Positions 7,676 to 16,271 of a stretch of DNA of 64,000 nt are shown one piece after another. This DNA is from Streptomyces cellostaticus (GTDB lineage Bacteria > Actinomycetota > Actinomycetes > Streptomycetales > Streptomycetaceae). The translations under genes were made by a program, and so were the position numbers. The stretch's first letter is position 1, and each line of letters begins with the position of its first letter. The DNA lies in the NCBI RefSeq assembly GCF_001513965.1, contig NZ_KQ948041.1, positions 1 to 64,000 on the forward strand. Reading direction: 5' to 3'. The notes under the pieces were generated by a model. That model worked only from the letters and a program-made list of their open reading frames with translations, did no database searches and was not told where the DNA came from.

Positions 7676-8097
7676 AACCCGGCCTCCGCCTCGGCCGCCT
7701 CGCGAATCGCGCGGATCTCCTCGATGGCCGCCGCCGGGTCCTGCTCCCCCGCATCCACGATGCGCTCCAGTTCGCGCAGGCGGGCAGACCGTCCCGGATG
7801 CCGCTCGATGGCCACGAACACGGCCCAGGAGTGGACAAAGGCACGCAGCGGCGCAAGGCTCTGGGTCTGCTGGGCGTTGGTCGTGGCTTCGAAAAGGTGC
7901 TGCGTGAGGGCTGGGACCCGACTCGGCGCGATGCGTGCAACCGCCGCCCGCAACGCGTCGGGCGTCAGCTCGGGCATGGGGATCAGCGGTTCGTACGGGC
8001 CGTCGGTCTGGGCGCTCACGATGACCTCCGGTGCGGCTGGCTCGGTCCTCGTACGGTACCCGTGGAATCGGCGGTATGCCGGTGACGTGGCGCTCAT
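7672..8097 (-). CDS. DUF6247-like protein, candidate antitoxin
   Basis: A 141-residue protein. The central part (LTPDALRAAVARIAPSRVPA, then SLAPLRAFVHSWAVFVAIER) matches my memory of the actinobacterial DUF6247 family, which is usually paired with a small RelE-like gene. The C-terminal helix is acidic and Ala/Glu-rich (EEIRAIREAAEAEAGL), as in antitoxin tails. Its ATG overlaps the TGA of an upstream gene remnant (ATGA), and its stop overlaps the start of the toxin-like gene, so the three were once a coupled operon. Its own promoter may therefore have been lost. Confidence 0.6.
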   Translation of the reverse strand: MSATSPAYRRFHGYRTRTEPAAPEVIVSAQTDGPYEPLIPMPELTPDALRAAVARIAPSRVPALTQHLFEATTNAQQTQSLAPLRAFVHSWAVFVAIERHPGRSARLRELERIVDAGEQDPAAAIEEIRAIREAAEAEAGL

Positions 8098-8263
8098 GCC
8101 ACAGCCGCGGACGACGCGCGGCAATCGCGGCACCGGCCCGGGTGAGGGGCGCGGAAGGCGCGGTCGCAGCCGTCGCAGGTCTGGAGTGGGGTGGGGGGGT
8201 GCTGTGCCGGGCGGGGTGGCGCGGCCGGGAGGTGGGGCGGCAGTTGGGTGGTGAGGCGGCGAG
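8094..8263 (-). pseudogene. 3' remnant of a gene ending in a zinc-ribbon
   Basis: The reading frame ending at 8094 encodes LPPHLPAAPPRPAQHPPTPL followed by TCDGCDRAFRAPHPGRCRDCR, a CxxC-x10-CxxC zinc ribbon seen at the end of actinobacterial DNA-binding or plasmid-type proteins. The stop overlaps the ATG of the DUF6247 gene, which shows a former operon. Upstream of about 8263 the sequence changes to an aldo/keto reductase fragment on the other strand, so only the last 55 or so codons survive. Confidence 0.5.
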
Positions 8264-8455
8264 GAGGTGCGCGCCGTCGCCCGCGCACACGGGGTTTCCG
8301 TCGCACAGGTCCGGCTGGCCTGGACCCTGCACCAGAGGCCCCATGTGCTGGGCATCCCGGGGACCGGCGATCCTGACCACCTCGCGCAGAACATCGCGGC
8401 CGGCGCGCTGCGGCTCTCGGAGGAGGAAATGACACTCCTCGCCTCGGGTTCTTGA
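8264..8455 (+). pseudogene. aldo/keto reductase C-terminal fragment
   Basis: The frame encodes EVRAVARAHGVSVAQVRLAW followed by TLHQRPHVLGIPGTGDPDHL, the end of an aldo/keto reductase of the AKR type (NADPH-binding loop region). About 64 codons remain of an expected 280 or more, with no promoter or ribosome site. The left edge joins directly to the zinc-ribbon remnant on the opposite strand, marking a recombination junction at about 8258-8264. Confidence 0.7.
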
Positions 8456-8489
8456 GGTATTCCCGGGCGTTCACGGCTCATGGCTGAAG

Positions 8490-11312
8490 TCAGTCCGTGC
8501 TCTGCGGGCGGAGGAGGTCGCGAGCGGTGCCGAACCGGGCCAGGATCCGGGCGAGGGCCGCTCGGTCGGCGTCCGGCGCCCGGATCAGCTCTTCCAGCAC
8601 CCGGATCACCCGGCTTGTCGGCTCATCGAGTACCGCTTCCCCTCGGCCGATCCCGTTCTCCCCGAGGGGCACGGCCTCCAGGAACTCGAAGCACCGCACC
8701 AGGTCCGCGCACGCCTCTTCGTGGAGCGCGAGCCGGGTCAGGACGGCGCATCGAAAGCCGTGGGCCAGTACGAAGTCGGCGTTGAGTTCAAGCGCGCGGT
8801 CCAGCTCGGCGCGCGCCTCGTCCCAGCGTTCCAGGACAGCCAGCGCCCTGCCGCGCCACGTGAGAATCCATTCATCGTCGGGCGACAGAGCCTTCGCCCT
8901 GTCCAGAGCGGCCAAAGCCGCGTCGCGGGAGCCCAGTTCCAAGAGGACGATGCCCCGTCGGCACTCTGCCCAGGGGTACTCGGGCCTCAGCCGGACGGCG
9001 CGGTCCAGGTCGGTCAGAGCCTCGGCGTGACGGCCGAGACCGGACAACGACACCCCCCGGCTCGCGTACGCCGACGCGTACTCGGGGTCGAGGGCGAGCG
9101 CACGGTCGTAGTCGGAGAGGGCTTCCTCGTCACGCCCGGCCACACGGAGGGCGTCACCGCGTTCGCAGCGCCCCCAGGCCCAGTCCGGCTGGAGGGCCAG
9201 GGCACGGTCGAGGTCGGCGAGCTGACGGGCGGACTCGTCGCGGGCGCGCCATACGCGGGCCCGGCGGGCGAGCGCCCACGCGTAGTCCGGGTTGAGTTCC
9301 AGGGCATGGTTGAGATCGTCGAGAGCCCTGTCGAGTTCACCCCGCGCGAGACAGGTGGCGCCTCGGGAAGCCCAGGCGAAGTCACTGGCCGGGTCGAGCC
9401 GGATCGCCTCGTCCAGGTGCTGGACCGCCTCGTCGTGATTGCGCAGAATGCGGTGGTACTCGCCGCGCACCGCGTGAACCCACGGGTCGTCCGGCGCGAG
9501 CGCCACGGCCCGTTCCATGTCCGCGAGGGCCGCCTCGTAATCGCCCAGCTCGCCGTAGGTCAGGGCCCGGCCGCGATAGGCCCGCGCCAGTTCGCGATCC
9601 AGCGCGACGGCCCTCCCGTATGCGGCCAGTGCCTCGTCGTACGCCCCGCCACGCCGCAGCGCGTTTCCCCGCGCCGCGTGAGCGAGTGCCCGGTCCGGAT
9701 CGTCGAGCGCCGCCTGATACAGCAGCCGCCCGAGGGCGTCGGCCACTCCACCGCTCTCAAGCGCCTGCACCAGATCGCTTCCCCAGCGAGCCACGGACCC
9801 CACGTCGGCGTCCTCGCCCGCGTCCACAAGGGCCCGCGCCCACCGCTGGGCGGTGGCGTCACCGGCGACACAGGCATGGACGAACTCCCGCAGTACCGTC
9901 GGCAACGCTTGCCGATCGCCCGCGCACAGCCGGTGATACGACTCCGCCAGCCGCAGCTCCCGCCACTGCTCGTCCGCCCACAGTTCGTCGACGTCCCGTC
10001 CCGCCGCCGTCTCCTCCCGCCATCGGCCGAACTCCTCCGCCAGCCGTCGCTGGCGCTGTGCCCAGCCCCGGGGGGACCGCCGGCGCTGCAAGCGGAGCAT
10101 CGGGGCGCGTACGACGTCGTGGTACTGCGCCCGGTCGCCGCGCTCGCTGACGAAGGGCAGGCCCCGCAGCCAGTCGTACAGGGCCTCGACCTCGTCCTCG
10201 GGACGCTCCACGAGCGCCCGGAAGACGTCGGCGTCCAGTCTCCGGGGCAGCGCACAGACCAGGGCCACCCCCCGCCGGACCGGATCCGGCTCCCACTTCA
10301 GGAAGCGTTCCACGGCCGTGGCGGTGGGGTCACCGATGCCGTCCGGGTCGGCGGGACGCTGTTCGGCCAGGGTGGACACCAGCAGCGGGAGCCCACCCGC
10401 CAGCCGCAGCACCTCCGCCACGACCGGCTCGGCCACCACCCCCCGGTCCGCCAGCAGGCCCCGCGCCTCCGCCTCCGTGAACGGCCCGAGCGGCACATCG
10501 GTCATGAAGTCCGCGAAGCCGCCCCAGCGGGCCGTGTCGAAGGGGCGTTGGCCGGCGGTCACCACGACCACGTTGGCGGGCAGCGAGCCGTGCCGGTCGT
10601 TCGTCATCGTCTCGTACAGCCAGGCGTCCACGAAGGGCCCGATCCGCTCGTACGTGTCGAAGAACAGGACGATCCACGGTACCGCGGAGGCCAGCCCCGC
10701 CAGTTCGTCCAGCAGCTTGGGGGTCAGCACCTGTTCCGGTGACAGCACGAGCTGCACGTCGTCCTGGCTGGTGAAGCGGGCACTGAGGCCTCGCCTCAAC
10801 CTGTCGGCGTAGTGGACGAGTTGGGCTGCGTCGACCGCGCCCACGAACGGTCCGGCACCGGGTATCAGGCCCAGTCCCGCAAGCCCGGCCCGCACCGCGG
10901 TGGCCGTCACCGGCGAAGGGCCCTCAGGCTCCAGCCCCGCCATCACCGCCTCCGCCTCGTGCCGCCGTTCCCGGTAGGTGGCGAGGGCACGGTCGAACTT
11001 CTTCAACTCGTGCCCCTGTCCGGCGAATTCGCGGCTCATCGCCGCCATCGCCTCTGGCACGCTCCCCACGCCCTCGTCGACGTACGCCGTCAGCGCCCCG
11101 CGCTCCCGCGCGATCTGCTCCAGCTCCCGGACCAGGAACGTCTTTCCGACACCGGCGTTGCCGTGCACATGGAAGAGGAACCGGTGGCGTTCGTCCTCGG
11201 GAGGAAGGTCCAAGTTCTCCCGGAATGCGGCCCGTTCGTCGCTACGGCCGACGAACCCCGCCCGTCTGCGCCGTCCGATCAGCTCCTGCATCGACGGTCG
11301 TGCCTGCGCCAT
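8490..11312 (-). CDS. STAND-type NTPase with C-terminal TPR repeats
   Basis: A 940-residue protein. The N-terminal NTPase has Walker A GNAGVGKT at residues 51-58, a Walker B-like strand WIVLFFDTYE at 213-222 and a sensor-like strand NVVVVTAGQ near 248. A helical middle region runs to about residue 530, followed by at least eight TPR-type 34-residue repeats (e.g. AYDEALAAYGRAVALDRELA). This is the architecture of STAND switches, which bind a partner through the repeats and then oligomerise with ATP; some act in phage defence and others in transcription control. No effector domain is recognisable at the N-terminus. It stands alone and is divergent from the DUF2165 gene. Confidence 0.8.
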   Translation of the reverse strand: MAQARPSMQELIGRRRRAGFVGRSDERAAFRENLDLPPEDERHRFLFHVHGNAGVGKTFLVRELEQIARERGALTAYVDEGVGSVPEAMAAMSREFAGQGHELKKFDRALATYRERRHEAEAVMAGLEPEGPSPVTATAVRAGLAGLGLIPGAGPFVGAVDAAQLVHYADRLRRGLSARFTSQDDVQLVLSPEQVLTPKLLDELAGLASAVPWIVLFFDTYERIGPFVDAWLYETMTNDRHGSLPANVVVVTAGQRPFDTARWGGFADFMTDVPLGPFTEAEARGLLADRGVVAEPVVAEVLRLAGGLPLLVSTLAEQRPADPDGIGDPTATAVERFLKWEPDPVRRGVALVCALPRRLDADVFRALVERPEDEVEALYDWLRGLPFVSERGDRAQYHDVVRAPMLRLQRRRSPRGWAQRQRRLAEEFGRWREETAAGRDVDELWADEQWRELRLAESYHRLCAGDRQALPTVLREFVHACVAGDATAQRWARALVDAGEDADVGSVARWGSDLVQALESGGVADALGRLLYQAALDDPDRALAHAARGNALRRGGAYDEALAAYGRAVALDRELARAYRGRALTYGELGDYEAALADMERAVALAPDDPWVHAVRGEYHRILRNHDEAVQHLDEAIRLDPASDFAWASRGATCLARGELDRALDDLNHALELNPDYAWALARRARVWRARDESARQLADLDRALALQPDWAWGRCERGDALRVAGRDEEALSDYDRALALDPEYASAYASRGVSLSGLGRHAEALTDLDRAVRLRPEYPWAECRRGIVLLELGSRDAALAALDRAKALSPDDEWILTWRGRALAVLERWDEARAELDRALELNADFVLAHGFRCAVLTRLALHEEACADLVRCFEFLEAVPLGENGIGRGEAVLDEPTSRVIRVLEELIRAPDADRAALARILARFGTARDLLRPQSTD

Positions 11313-11399
11313 CCGTACGCCTTTCCCCCGAAGCCGGCCTCCTCATTCTGGCGCAATGCCGGGGGGAGAAGGCGGCCCCCGCCGCGAGAGAATTCGGCC

Positions 11400-11936
11400 A
11401 TGACCACCACCCCCACCACGGGCACCGCCCCCACCAGCCGCATCTCTGGAAACACCCTTCCGCTGGCCGCCGGTGTGCTCACCGGCGTTCTCGCCCTCTA
11501 CATCGCCCTCGTAGCCCTCGGCAACATCACCGACTTCGGGACCAATCAGCAGTTCGTGCGGCACGTGCTCGCGATGGACACGACCTTCAAGGACGACGAC
11601 CTGATGTGGCGGGCGATCACCAGCACCGCGCTCCAGGACACCGCCTATGTCGCGATCATCGTGTGGGAGAGCGTGGCCGCCCTCGTGCTCGTCTATGGCA
11701 CGTATCTCTGGGCCCGGCGGGACGTCGGCCGTGCCCGGCGGTTCTCCACCTACGGCCTGCTGATGCTCGTCCTGCTCTTCGGTGCCGGGTTCATCGCCAT
11801 CGGCGGGGAGTGGTTCTCCATGTGGCAGTCGAAGACCTGGAACGGGCTGGACGCGGCGACCCGGGTGTTCCTGCTCAGCGGGGTCGCGTTGATCGTCAAC
11901 CAGCTGCCGGGCGGCGGGCAGCGGGACGCTACCTGA
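11400..11936 (+). CDS. DUF2165 family membrane protein
   Basis: A 178-residue inner-membrane protein with four hydrophobic segments: about residues 20-40, 75-95, 120-140 and 155-170. The N-terminal LYIALVALGNITDFGTN stretch and the C-terminal WNGLDAATRVFLL stretch resemble the small DUF2165 proteins, whose function is unknown. The ATG is at 11400. Its stop lies inside the convergent gene at 11929-12498 (8-bp overlap), so no separate terminator exists between them. Confidence 0.75.
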   Translation: MTTTPTTGTAPTSRISGNTLPLAAGVLTGVLALYIALVALGNITDFGTNQQFVRHVLAMDTTFKDDDLMWRAITSTALQDTAYVAIIVWESVAALVLVYGTYLWARRDVGRARRFSTYGLLMLVLLFGAGFIAIGGEWFSMWQSKTWNGLDAATRVFLLSGVALIVNQLPGGGQRDAT

Positions 11937-12498
11937 CGACCGTCACCCCGGTGTTCAGGTCGCCGAAGGCCCACAGTGCGGCTCCGTCCTCCTTGTGGAG
12001 GCGGATGCCGCCGGTCTTCAGGCCGTTCGCGGGCGGCGGCGAGGCGCCGTCGAGGGCGTTCGAGAACGCTATGTTCACGCCGGACACCACGGTGAAGTAC
12101 ATGACGTGCTCGATCTGGACGCCGTCCGAGCCCTTGAGGCCCGCGGCGCGCTTGATGACCGAGTAGCGGCCGGGCTGCGGGCTCACCGTGCCCGGCCACA
12201 CCGTGAACGTCCGCGTCGCCTTGCCCGTCGCGTCCACCAGCCACACCCGCTGCGCGGCGACGGAGTAGACGATGCGGCGGCCCGTGCCGGACAGCTGCGG
12301 CAGCGCAGGGGGACCCGACGGCTTCGGCGAGGCGGACGCATGGGCGCCCGCCGACGCCGATGCCGACGCGCCGGGCCTGGCCGTCGCGGCCGTGGGATGC
12401 GGCCCGTGCTCCGCCTGGACGGCGAGGGCGATGACGGCCGCGGTCGCCCCCGCGGTCAGGCCGGAGACCCAGGTCCACGAGGGCAGTCGGGCAGCCAC
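11929..12498 (-). CDS. membrane-anchored L,D-transpeptidase-like protein without the catalytic Cys
   Basis: A 189-residue protein with one N-terminal membrane segment (about residues 10-28), a Ser/Ala/Pro-rich linker and a C-terminal YkuD-like domain. YkuD enzymes cross-link peptidoglycan with a Cys in SxGCIR. The matching site here reads KTGGIRLH, so the Cys is replaced by Gly, followed by the expected D-x4-W and GVTVV end. A non-catalytic wall-binding role is more likely than transpeptidation. It overlaps the convergent DUF2165 gene by 8 bp. Confidence 0.7.
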   Translation of the reverse strand: MAARLPSWTWVSGLTAGATAAVIALAVQAEHGPHPTAATARPGASASASAGAHASASPKPSGPPALPQLSGTGRRIVYSVAAQRVWLVDATGKATRTFTVWPGTVSPQPGRYSVIKRAAGLKGSDGVQIEHVMYFTVVSGVNIAFSNALDGASPPPANGLKTGGIRLHKEDGAALWAFGDLNTGVTVVR

Positions 12499-12569
12499 GG
12501 GTACGCATCTCCTCCGCTATGGGTCTCCCTGCTCAGCACAGGGGTCGGATCATCGTACTCAGTCCGTGC

Positions 12570-15155
12570 TCAGTCCAGGACCGGCAGCAGGTCGGGCAGG
12601 TGCCCGTCGGAGGCCGCCGCCGCCCGCTGCCGCTCCTCGGACACCTCGCCGTACAGGGTCGTGCGCGGCTTCGCCGGGCGGCCGGCCGCCTCCGCCACCG
12701 CCACCAGGTCACGGATCGACTTGTAGGAGCCGTAGGAGGAGCCTGCCATGCGGGAGATCGTTTCCTCCATGAGCGTGCCGCCCAGGTCGTTCGCCCCGGA
12801 GCGGAGCATCTCCGCCGCACCCTCGGCGCCCAGTTTGACCCAGCTTGTCTGGATGTTGGGGATCCAGGGGTGCAGCAGGAGCCTCGCCATCGCCGTCACC
12901 GCCCTGTTGTCCCTCGTGGACGGGCCGGGGCGGGCGATGCCCGCCAGGTACACCGGCGCGTTCGTGTGGATGAAGGGGAGCGTCACGAACTCCGTGAAGC
13001 CGCCCGTCCGCTGCTGGATCCCGGCCAGCGTGCGCAGATGGCCGAGCCAGTGGCGGGGCTGGTCGACATGGCCGTACATCATCGTGGACGAGGAACGGAT
13101 GCCCAGCTCATGGGCCGTCGTCACGACCTCGATCCACGTCGCCGTCGGCAGCTTGCCCTTCGTCAGCACCCAGCGGACCTCGTCGTCCAGGATCTCCGCC
13201 GCCGTACCGGGGATCGAGCCGAGACCCGCCTCCTTGGCGGCGGAGAGCCACTCCCGGATCGACAGGCCGGTGCGGGTCGCGCCGTTCACCACCTCCATCG
13301 GCGAGAAGGCGTGCACGTGCATCCCGGGGACGCGTTCCTTCACCGCCTTCGCGATGTCGAAGTACGCCGTGCCCGGCAGGTCGGGGTGGATCCCGCCCTG
13401 CATGCACACCTCGACCGCGCCCAGGTCCCACGCCTGCTGGGCGCGGTCCGCGACCTGGTCCAGGGAGAGGGTGTACGCGTCGGCGTCCGTGCGGCGCTGG
13501 GCGAAGGCGCAGAAGCGGCAGCCCGTGTAACAGACGTTGGTGAAGTTGATGTTGCGGGTGACGATGTACGTCACGTCGTCGCCCACCGCCGACCTGCGCA
13601 CGTCGTCCGCCACCCGGCACAGCGCGTCCAGCGCCGGGCCGTCCGCGTGCAGCAGGGCCAGGGCCTCGGCGTCCGTGAGCCGGGTGGGGTCGTCGGCCGC
13701 CGTGCGCAGCGCCTGGCGTACGTCCGTGTCGATGCGCTCGGGCGCCATGCCGGGGGCGGCCGCCTCGCGCAGCGCCTCCCAGTCGCCGTACACCTCGTCG
13801 AAGTCGTCGCGCCGGTCGGCGGTGCGGCCCTCGGTGTCGATCGTGCGGTGCAGGTCCGTGCGGCCGGTGGGCACGAAGGCCTCCTCCGGCTCCTGCCACG
13901 GGTGCCCCTCGACCTCCGCGTCCGGGCGCGCGAGGCCGGTCTCCGGGTCGGCCAGCGCGGCGACGTGCGGGCGCAGGCGCGGGTCCAGCCAGGGTTCGCC
14001 GCGGCGGACGAACTCCGGGTAGACGCAGAGACGTTCACGCAGCTCGAAGCCGACGGCCCGGGAGCGCTCGGTGAGGGCCTCGATCTGCGGCCAGGGGCGT
14101 TCGGGGTTGACGTGGTCGATGGTCAGGGGCGACACCCCGCCCCAGTCGTCGATACCGGCGCCGATGAGGCGCTCGTACTCGTCGTCCACCAGGTTCGGCG
14201 GGGCCTGGAGGCAGGCGCTCGGGCCCATGATGTGCCGGGCCACGGCCACCGTGGCGACCAGGTCGTCCAGTTCGGCGTCCGGCATGCCGCGCATCGCCGT
14301 GTCCGGCTTGGCACGGAAGTTCTGGATGATCAGTTCCTGGATGCCGTGGTAGGCCCGGGAGACCTTGCGCAGGGCGAAGAGGGACTCCGCGCGCTCCTCG
14401 TACGTCTCGCCGATGCCGATCAACAGGCCGGAGGTGAAGGGGACGGAGGAACGGCCCGCGTCCTCCAACACCCGCAGGCGTACGGCCGGTTCCTTGTCCG
14501 GGGAGCCGTGGTGCGGGCCGCCGGGCTCGGACCACAGGCGGGTCGCGGTCGTCTCCAGCATCATGCCCATGGAGGGCGCCACCGGCTTGAGGCGCTGGAA
14601 GTCCGTCCACGTCATCACGCCCGGGTTGAGGTGGGGCAGCAGGCCCGTCTCCTCCAGGATGCGGATGGAGATGGCGCGGACGTAGGCGATGGTGTCGTCG
14701 TAGCCGTGCGCGTCCAGCCACTCGCGCGCTTCCGGCCAGCGGTCCTCGGGCTTGTCGCCGAGGGTGATCAGGGCTTCCTTGCAGCCGAGGGCGGCACCCT
14801 TGCGTGCGATGTCGAGCACCTCGTCCGGGGACATGAACATCCCGTGGCCCGCCCGGCGCAGCTTGCCGGGGACGGTGACGAAGGTGCAGTAGTGGCACTT
14901 GTCCCGGCACAGCCGGGTGAGAGGGACGAAGACGCTCTTCGAGTAGGTGATGACACCGGGCCTGCCCGCCGCCTCGAGGCCCGCGTCCCGCACCCGGGCG
15001 GCGGAAGCGGCGAGGTCGGTCAGGGCCTCGCCGCGGGCCTGGAGGAGCACTGCCGCCTCGGTGACGTCGAGGGCGACGCCGTCCCGGGCACGTTTGAGGG
15101 CGCGACGCATGGAGTTCTCGGTAGGGCCGGTTCCGGAGGTCGCGGAAGTCGTCAT
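12570..15155 (-). CDS. fbiC: bifunctional FO synthase (CofG/CofH fusion)
   Basis: FO synthase makes 7,8-didemethyl-8-hydroxy-5-deazariboflavin, the chromophore of coenzyme F420, from a ribityl-uracil precursor and tyrosine. The 861-residue protein is a fusion of two radical-SAM halves. The CofG-like half has CRDKCHYC (residues 83-90) and the CofH-like half has CYTGCRFC (542-549), each binding a 4Fe-4S cluster. The length fits the actinobacterial fusion. The ATG at 15155 was chosen because the product then begins in the usual short variable N-terminus. Several F420-type enzymes nearby (LLM and Ddn families) are potential users of the cofactor. Confidence 0.97.
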   Translation of the reverse strand: MTTSATSGTGPTENSMRRALKRARDGVALDVTEAAVLLQARGEALTDLAASAARVRDAGLEAAGRPGVITYSKSVFVPLTRLCRDKCHYCTFVTVPGKLRRAGHGMFMSPDEVLDIARKGAALGCKEALITLGDKPEDRWPEAREWLDAHGYDDTIAYVRAISIRILEETGLLPHLNPGVMTWTDFQRLKPVAPSMGMMLETTATRLWSEPGGPHHGSPDKEPAVRLRVLEDAGRSSVPFTSGLLIGIGETYEERAESLFALRKVSRAYHGIQELIIQNFRAKPDTAMRGMPDAELDDLVATVAVARHIMGPSACLQAPPNLVDDEYERLIGAGIDDWGGVSPLTIDHVNPERPWPQIEALTERSRAVGFELRERLCVYPEFVRRGEPWLDPRLRPHVAALADPETGLARPDAEVEGHPWQEPEEAFVPTGRTDLHRTIDTEGRTADRRDDFDEVYGDWEALREAAAPGMAPERIDTDVRQALRTAADDPTRLTDAEALALLHADGPALDALCRVADDVRRSAVGDDVTYIVTRNINFTNVCYTGCRFCAFAQRRTDADAYTLSLDQVADRAQQAWDLGAVEVCMQGGIHPDLPGTAYFDIAKAVKERVPGMHVHAFSPMEVVNGATRTGLSIREWLSAAKEAGLGSIPGTAAEILDDEVRWVLTKGKLPTATWIEVVTTAHELGIRSSSTMMYGHVDQPRHWLGHLRTLAGIQQRTGGFTEFVTLPFIHTNAPVYLAGIARPGPSTRDNRAVTAMARLLLHPWIPNIQTSWVKLGAEGAAEMLRSGANDLGGTLMEETISRMAGSSYGSYKSIRDLVAVAEAAGRPAKPRTTLYGEVSEERQRAAAASDGHLPDLLPVLD

Positions 15156-15220
15156 CCCTTGAGCATATGGCTCCGCCGGTTCAGCGAGATCGGGGGCGTC
15201 CGGGGGGCTCTGCAGTGCTG

Positions 15221-15290
15221 GGTGCGGGTCCGTCGTGGTTGCTCGCGCCGACGCGGCGGAGCCGCACATCGGCACGGCCCCGCGCCCCTG
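15221..15290 (-). repeat. dispersed intergenic repeat, copy A
   Basis: About 70 bp that, read on the minus strand, runs from CAGGGGCGCGGGG through GCGGCTCCGCCGCGT to GGACCCGCACCC. It matches copies at 24341-24410 and 63881-63950 over nearly the whole length. The centre GCGGCTCCGCCGC can form a short hairpin. It lies between fbiC and the LLM gene. Confidence 0.75.
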
Positions 15291-15312
15291 ACTCGGCTGC
15301 CGCCACCGTTCC

Positions 15313-16158
15313 TCACACGTACTCGGCGTACCCGTCCAGCACCCGCAGCACCTCCCTCTCCTGCGCAGACGGCAGCTGGAGCACGACCTCCTCGATGCCC
15401 AGCTCCGCATAGTGCGCGAGCTTGCCCGGGGTCGGCAGGACGGCGTACGGGACGATCTGGAGGGCGGACGGGTCGCGGCCGGCATCCGCCCAGACGGACC
15501 GCAGCACGGGCAGCGCCTCGGTGAGCCCGCGTCCGCCGATCGGCAGCCAGCCGTCCGCGTACTCGGCGATGTGCGCGAACAGCTTGGGCCCGGCCGCCCC
15601 GCCGACGAGGGTGCGGGGGCCGACGACCGGGCCGCGCGCCTTCTGCACCGGCTTGGGGAACGCGAAGCTCGGCCGTACGCCGCCGAACTCCCCGTCGTAC
15701 CCCACCGGTTCCTCGGACCACAGCGCCCGCATGAGACCCATCCGGTCCCGGACCAGCTCCCGGCGGGTGCGCCACTCCACTCCGTGGTCGGCGGCCTCCT
15801 CCACGTTCCAGCCGTAGCCGAGGCCGAGGGTGAAGCGGCCGCCGGAGAGGTGGTCGAGGGTGGCGATCTGCTTGGCCAGGCCGATCGGGTCGTGCTGGGC
15901 GACCAGCGTGATCCCCGTGCCGAGTGCCAGCCGCTGGGTGACGGCTGCGGCTTGGCCGAGGGCGACGAAGGGGTCGAGGGTGCGGGCGTACTCGCGGGGC
16001 AGGTCGCCTCCGGCGGGGTACGGGGTCGTCCGGTCTACGGGGATGTGGGTGTGCTCGGGGAGATACAGGCCTGCGAAACCCCGGGTTTCCAGTTCGCGGG
16101 CCAGGCGCGTGGGGGTGACGGTCTCGTCCGTGAGGAAGATCGTGACGGCGATGCGCAT
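15313..16158 (-). CDS. LLM class F420-type oxidoreductase
   Basis: A 281-residue TIM-barrel oxidoreductase of the luciferase-like monooxygenase class. It starts MRIAVTIFLTDE and shows GFAGLYLPEHTHIP (about residues 32-45), ATLDHLSGGRFTLGLGYGW (about 123-141) and HIAEYADGWLPIGG, features of the F420-dependent branch that reduces or oxidises small substrates with F420. The ATG at 16158 gives the standard N-terminus. It lies upstream of fbiC on the same strand, with a dispersed repeat between them. The substrate is unknown. Confidence 0.88.
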   Translation of the reverse strand: MRIAVTIFLTDETVTPTRLARELETRGFAGLYLPEHTHIPVDRTTPYPAGGDLPREYARTLDPFVALGQAAAVTQRLALGTGITLVAQHDPIGLAKQIATLDHLSGGRFTLGLGYGWNVEEAADHGVEWRTRRELVRDRMGLMRALWSEEPVGYDGEFGGVRPSFAFPKPVQKARGPVVGPRTLVGGAAGPKLFAHIAEYADGWLPIGGRGLTEALPVLRSVWADAGRDPSALQIVPYAVLPTPGKLAHYAELGIEEVVLQLPSAQEREVLRVLDGYAEYV

Positions 16159-16216
16159 GGTTCTTCTGTACCCGGCATTGTCCCACCTGTCCATACCGAC
16201 TGGTCGGGACTTTGGC

Positions 16217-16251
16217 GCGGGTCGCAAATTGATACTGTCCCGCGCCCCTGG
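16217..16251 (-). repeat. dispersed intergenic repeat, copy B (partial)
   Basis: On the minus strand this reads CCAGGGGCGCGGGACAGT followed by ATCAATTTGCG. It matches the first 30 bp of copy D (63881), after which the similarity ends. It sits in the divergent gap between the LLM gene and the PHP-type gene. Confidence 0.6.
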
Positions 16252-16271
16252 GGGCGGCTTACGTTGGACGT

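Noticed and set aside
8721..10742. Plus-strand open frame of 673 codons opposite the STAND gene
   Set aside because: No conserved motif, while the minus strand encodes Walker and TPR motifs throughout.
8488..12577. Shared TCAGTCCGTGCTC at the ends of the STAND gene and fbiC
   Set aside because: A 13-bp match at two stop regions is compatible with chance in this composition, and no flanking similarity was seen.
12519..15524. Plus-strand open frame of 1001 codons opposite fbiC
   Set aside because: Arg/Gly-rich translation with no recognisable domain. It is an antisense shadow of the fbiC codon pattern, common at this GC content.
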